DNA from: Methanothrix sp.
GTDB taxonomy: Archaea > Halobacteriota > Methanosarcinia > Methanotrichales > Methanotrichaceae
Assembly (NCBI GenBank): GCA_028679775.1
Contig: JAJRAX010000306.1
Coordinates: forward strand, 1-6,219
Length of the DNA stretch: 6,219 nt
Reading direction: 5' to 3'
In this document: piece by piece, positions 3,045 through 6,219 of the stretch
Numbering within the stretch: the first letter of the stretch is position 1
Layout of the letters: each line of letters opens with the position of its first letter
Made by a program: the position numbers and the translations under genes
The notes under the pieces: generated by a model
Seen by the model: only the letters and a program-made list of their open reading frames with translations
What the model was told of the DNA's origin: nothing
The model's database searches: none

Positions 3045-5792
3045 ATGACGCCTGAAGAGGAAGCGCGTCAGAAGATTGATGAACTTCTGATGCAGGCAGG
3101 ATGGAAGATTCAGGACTTTCATGATCTGGACCTCGGAGCAGCTACGGGCGTCGTGGTTCGTGAATTTCCTCTCGAATCAGGCTTTGCGGATTATCTTCTC
3201 TTCATTGATCGTGTGGCAGTGGGAGCCATTGAGGCAAAGCCTGAAGGCACCACCTTGAGCGGTGTGGAGGAGCAGACAGGCGGCTATCTTTTAGGTCTTC
3301 TGGAAGAGATTCCCCACGCAAGCAATCCGCTTCCTTTCGGATACGAGAGCACAGGCACTGAGACATTTTTTGTTGATCTGAGAGACCCGCATCCACGCTC
3401 CCGCAGAGTGTTTGCCTTTCACAAACCACAAACCCTAAAGGACTGGATGAATCAGGGAGAAACACTGAGAGCAAGGCTCAAGGAGTTGCCAGCTCTGGCG
3501 GCAGGAAACCTGAGAGATTGCCAGTCGGAGGCCATAAACAACCTGGAGCATTCTTTTGCACAGGCCAAGCCAAGAGCCCTCATCCAGATGGCGACCGGAA
3601 GCGGAAAGACCTTCGCAGCGGTGAGCTTCATCTACCGGCTGATCAAATTCGGCAATGCCAGGCGGGTGCTTTTCCTGGTGGACAGAAGAACGCTAGGTGA
3701 GCAGGCACTCACTGAGTTCAAGCAGTACGTCACTCCTGACGATGGCCGAAAATTTACCGAGCTTTACAATGTGCAGCATCTTGCCTCCAACACCCTGGAC
3801 CCGGTGAGCCGGGTTTGTATTACCACTATTCAGAGGCTGTACTCCATGCTCAAGGGCGATGCCGAGCTTGATACGGAGATCGAGGAGCAGTCGCTCTTCG
3901 ATGTGACGCCCATCGAGGGGCAGCAGTTGGATATCACATATAATCCAGAAGTCCCTGTAGAGACCTTTGATTTTGTGATTACTGATGAGTGTCACCGATC
4001 CATCTACAACCTCTGGCGACAGGTGCTGGAGTACTTCGACGCCTTTCTGGTGGGAATGACGGCCACGCCCTCCAAACAGACTCTTGGCTTCTTCAATCAG
4101 AATCTTGTCATGGAGTACAATCACGAGAGAGCTGTGGCCGACGGCGTAAACGTGGGCTACGAGGTTTACAGGATCAAGACAGAGATCTCTGAGCGAGGCA
4201 GCAAGGTCGAGGCGGGCTACTACATCGATATCCGGGACAAGCTGACAAGAGAAAAGCGCTGGGAGATGCTCGACGAAGACCTGGAGTACACTGCCCGGCA
4301 GCTTGACAGGAATGTGGTGGCCACCGACCAAATAAGAACGGTCATCAGGACCTTCAAAGAGAAGCTGCCGGAGATCTTTCCTGAAAGAGTTGTTGTACCC
4401 AAGACGCTCATCTTTGCCAAAGATGATTCTCATGCCGAGGATATCGTCAGGATCGTTCGAGAGGAGTTCAACAAAGGGAACGATTTCTGCAAAAAAATAA
4501 CCTACAGAACTCAAGAGAAGTCGAGCACGCTGATAGCTAATTTTCGCAATTCACCAAATCCGAGGATTGCAGTCACTGTGGACATGATATCCACGGGCAC
4601 AGATATCAAGCCTCTGGAGTGCCTGATCTTCATGAGGGATGTCAAGTCCCAGGTCTACTTCGAGCAGATGAAGGGACGTGGGACGAGGACAATTTCGCCC
4701 ACTGATTTGGAATCTGTGACGCCGGGTGCTCGCTACAAGACCCATTTTGTGATTGTGGATGCCGTGGGAGTATGCGAGAGGGACAAGACCGATACCAGAC
4801 CACTGGAACAAAAGAAGAGCGTGTCCTTTGAGAAGCTGGTGAAGTCGGTGGCTCTGGGTGTCCGCAGCGACAAGACCCTCACAACGCTGGCGGGCAGGCT
4901 GGCCAGGTTGGATCGGGAGCTTTCCGAGAAGGATCGATCGGATCTCAAGAAAGCATCTGGAGATAGACCGCTGAAGCAGATCATGAACGACCTTCTTGAT
5001 GCCGTAGATCTCGACAAGCATCAGGCAAAGGCCAAAGAGACCTTTCAGACTGAGACTCCAAGTGAGGACCAGGTCAAGTCGGCTGCCAAGGATCTTGCCA
5101 GGGCAGCGTGTCTACCTTTTGACAATCCAAAGTTCAGAAATGCCTTGATTGACATCAAGAAGAGAAATGAGCAGATCATCGATGAGCTATCCAAAGACGT
5201 GGTGCTTTTTGCGGGAGGCGACGCCGGGGCGACTGAAAGGGCCCACAGGATCACGGATAGCTTTAGGAATTTCATCGAGGAGAATAAAGACGAGCTGACG
5301 GCGCTGCAGATCATCTACGGCAAGCCTTATGGAAAGCGTCGCCTTACTTACCAGGAGATCAAGCAACTGGCAGAGGCCATCGAAAAGCCGCCCTACCACC
5401 TCACGCCCGACCTGGTCTGGCGGGCCTACGAGTACCTTGAGAAGTCGAAAGTAAAAGGGGCAGGACCGCAAAAGCTGCTCACCAATATCATATCTCTGGT
5501 GCGCTTTGCCCTGGGAGAGAGTCCGTTCCTTCAGCCATTCGCGCAAACGGTAGACGAGCGCTTTTCTGCCTGGCTGGCTGAGCAGGAGCGGACGGGGCAG
5601 AAGTTCACGCCTGAGCAGGTGGAGTGGCTGGAGATGCTCAAAGAGCACATCGCCACCAGCCTGCAAATTGAGATGGACGACCTGGAGCTGGCGCCCTTTT
5701 ATGAGCGGGGTGGGCCTGTGAAGGCTTACAAGCTCTTCGGGCCGGGGCTTGGCGGGATCTTGGAGGAGCTGAATCAGGCGCTGGCGGGATGA
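3045..5792 (+). CDS. hsdR: type I restriction endonuclease subunit R (HsdR, EcoEI-like)
   Basis: A 915-aa motor and nuclease subunit of a type I restriction-modification complex; with HsdM and HsdS it translocates and cleaves unmethylated DNA. The N-terminal nuclease domain has the PD-(D/E)XK pattern Asp49 (FADYLL), Glu63-x-Lys65 (AIEAK) and the type I QxxxY motif Q77-Y81. SF2 translocase motifs follow: Walker A MATGSGKT (182-189), DECH (314-317), TAT (339-341), STGTD (516-520) and QMKGRGTR (541-548). The C-terminal part (about 740-912, ending KLFGPGLGGILEELNQAL) matches the EcoEI R C-terminal domain. The frame is open from a TTG at 2871, but its first 58 codons come from the GC-rich repeat. 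ATG 3045 starts the HsdR-like sequence (MTPEEEARQKIDELL) behind a TATA-like element, so it is preferred. All key residues are intact. No hsdM or hsdS lies in the window, so its partners must lie outside it or be missing. Confidence 0.96.
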   Translation: MTPEEEARQKIDELLMQAGWKIQDFHDLDLGAATGVVVREFPLESGFADYLLFIDRVAVGAIEAKPEGTTLSGVEEQTGGYLLGLLEEIPHASNPLPFGYESTGTETFFVDLRDPHPRSRRVFAFHKPQTLKDWMNQGETLRARLKELPALAAGNLRDCQSEAINNLEHSFAQAKPRALIQMATGSGKTFAAVSFIYRLIKFGNARRVLFLVDRRTLGEQALTEFKQYVTPDDGRKFTELYNVQHLASNTLDPVSRVCITTIQRLYSMLKGDAELDTEIEEQSLFDVTPIEGQQLDITYNPEVPVETFDFVITDECHRSIYNLWRQVLEYFDAFLVGMTATPSKQTLGFFNQNLVMEYNHERAVADGVNVGYEVYRIKTEISERGSKVEAGYYIDIRDKLTREKRWEMLDEDLEYTARQLDRNVVATDQIRTVIRTFKEKLPEIFPERVVVPKTLIFAKDDSHAEDIVRIVREEFNKGNDFCKKITYRTQEKSSTLIANFRNSPNPRIAVTVDMISTGTDIKPLECLIFMRDVKSQVYFEQMKGRGTRTISPTDLESVTPGARYKTHFVIVDAVGVCERDKTDTRPLEQKKSVSFEKLVKSVALGVRSDKTLTTLAGRLARLDRELSEKDRSDLKKASGDRPLKQIMNDLLDAVDLDKHQAKAKETFQTETPSEDQVKSAAKDLARAACLPFDNPKFRNALIDIKKRNEQIIDELSKDVVLFAGGDAGATERAHRITDSFRNFIEENKDELTALQIIYGKPYGKRRLTYQEIKQLAEAIEKPPYHLTPDLVWRAYEYLEKSKVKGAGPQKLLTNIISLVRFALGESPFLQPFAQTVDERFSAWLAEQERTGQKFTPEQVEWLEMLKEHIATSLQIEMDDLELAPFYERGGPVKAYKLFGPGLGGILEELNQALAG

Positions 5793-5874
5793 AATCGCTT
5801 GAGAAAAGATGAAATGGTGAGAAGATAATACATATGATTCAGAAGATGCAAGAAGAGCTTGGTAGTGAGACAGA

Positions 5875-5945
5875 GTCAACTACCCGCCAATGAATTGGCA
5901 GGCTTGTAGCTGCGCAAAAAGTTGCGCTACGATGGGCCGGTTGAC
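5875..5945 (+). other. possible three-stem folded element, maybe an IS200/IS605-type end relic
   Basis: GTCAAC (5875-5880) and GTTGAC (5940-5945) are complementary ends. Between them are two hairpins: GCCAAT-GA-ATTGGC (5886-5899, extendable by two G:C pairs past a mismatch) and GCGCAA-AAAG-TTGCGC (5912-5927, with flanking TA pairs across a bulge). The result is a compact clover-like fold just after hsdR. It lacks a tRNA T-loop. Subterminal hairpins of this kind occur at right ends of IS200/IS605/IS1341 elements, but no transposase or TnpB is adjacent. Strand and function are unproven. Confidence 0.35.
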
Positions 5946-5967
5946 ATCAGGCTTGCAAGACCCTAAA

Positions 5968-6219
5968 ATGTTTCCATGTGGCGGCCTTCACCAGATCATA
6001 GCCTCAATTCGGCAAAAGAAGTGTGCTGCGAAATCCAAAGATAGCGGGCATGCTGCACCGGGCGGATTACATCGAAAAGATGGGCACGGGGGTCGGGAAG
6101 ATGCAGCGGCCCATGAGCGAGGCGGGGCTGGCGCCGCTGGAGTTCACCTTCACGAGCTTCTTCACGGTTATGTTCAGGAAGCCCGCTGCGGTGAATAGTG
6201 AAAATACTGGCGAATTAAA
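5968..6219 (+). pseudogene. frameshifted C-terminal fragment of an AAA_4 / RecG-like ATP-binding protein
   Basis: The downstream frame (6002 to the window end) reads FGKRSVLRNPKIAGMLHRADYIEKMGTGV, then AGLAPLEFTFTSFFTVMFRKP. This is the signature of the C-terminal ATP-binding-like domain of proteins annotated as 'AAA_4 / Schlafen-like transcriptional regulator' or 'ATP-dependent DNA helicase RecG-like'. The preceding GGL motif (FPCGGLHQII) lies in the other frame (5968-6000). Dropping one base near 6001 joins the parts as GGLHQII-PQFGKRSVLRNP, so a single-base insertion is likely. The N-terminal AAA_4 domain is absent: nothing like it occurs between hsdR and 5968. The frame is still open at the right edge. 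Such genes often accompany type I R-M operons, so this may be the remnant of a member of the hsdR locus. Confidence 0.78.

Noticed and set aside
3693..4514. 273-codon minus-strand open frame opposite hsdR
   Set aside because: It is antisense to conserved helicase motifs, has no recognisable domain, and is explained by codon bias of the real gene.
5187..5879. 230-codon minus-strand open frame over the hsdR 3' end
   Set aside because: It lies opposite the conserved EcoEI-type C-terminal domain; Leu/Arg-rich low-complexity composition with no family resemblance.
5875..5945. tRNA gene
   Set aside because: The clover-like fold lacks the T-loop GTTCRA consensus and a 7-bp acceptor stem, and the anticodon arm geometry is wrong.

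Overview
The window looks like an accessory defence / toxin-antitoxin (TA) island from a euryarchaeon, most likely a Methanothrix (Methanosaeta)-like methanogen. That assignment is inferred from three things. The antitoxin families (DUF104, DUF2283) are abundant in such archaea. There are TATA-like promoters and an apparently leaderless hsdR start. Very GC-rich degenerate repeats are scattered between otherwise AT-leaning genes. No rRNA, tRNA or housekeeping gene is present to confirm it.

Layout: the left edge is a 111-bp GC-rich repeat (1-111), present again base for base at 1783-1893. Between the copies lie three TA-like loci. On the minus strand is an antitoxin followed by a YafQ/RelE-type toxin (769 down to 200). 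On the plus strand is an orphan HicB-like remnant without a normal start codon (836-1204), whose 3' part runs into GC-rich DNA resembling an inverted, degenerate repeat copy. Also on the plus strand is a small toxin-like gene split by an in-frame TAA (1225-1539), whose 3' end overlaps an intact DUF2283 gene (1521-1772). After repeat copy 2 comes a minus-strand DUF104 / PIN-domain (VapBC-type) pair (2688 down to 2003), with stop and start codons fused as TGATG and an inverted repeat at its translation start.

The 2689-3044 gap holds the VapBC-type control region, a nested palindrome, a third diverged repeat copy and a probable archaeal promoter. It leads into the main gene, a complete type I restriction endonuclease subunit HsdR (3045-5792, 915 aa), with PD-(D/E)XK nuclease, SF2 translocase and EcoEI-type C-terminal domains. 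No hsdM or hsdS is in view. Downstream, a possible folded element of about 70 nt (5875-5945) precedes a truncated and frameshifted C-terminal piece of an AAA_4 / 'RecG-like' ATP-binding protein (5968 to the window edge), a family often found with type I R-M operons.

Overall this is a mosaic of selfish and defensive modules separated by GC-rich repeats, with three decayed genes among intact ones. The most unusual points are the identical direct repeats bracketing the TA cassette, the perfect mirror symmetry inside the repeat, and the toxin-like / DUF2283 overlap with its nonsense mutation.
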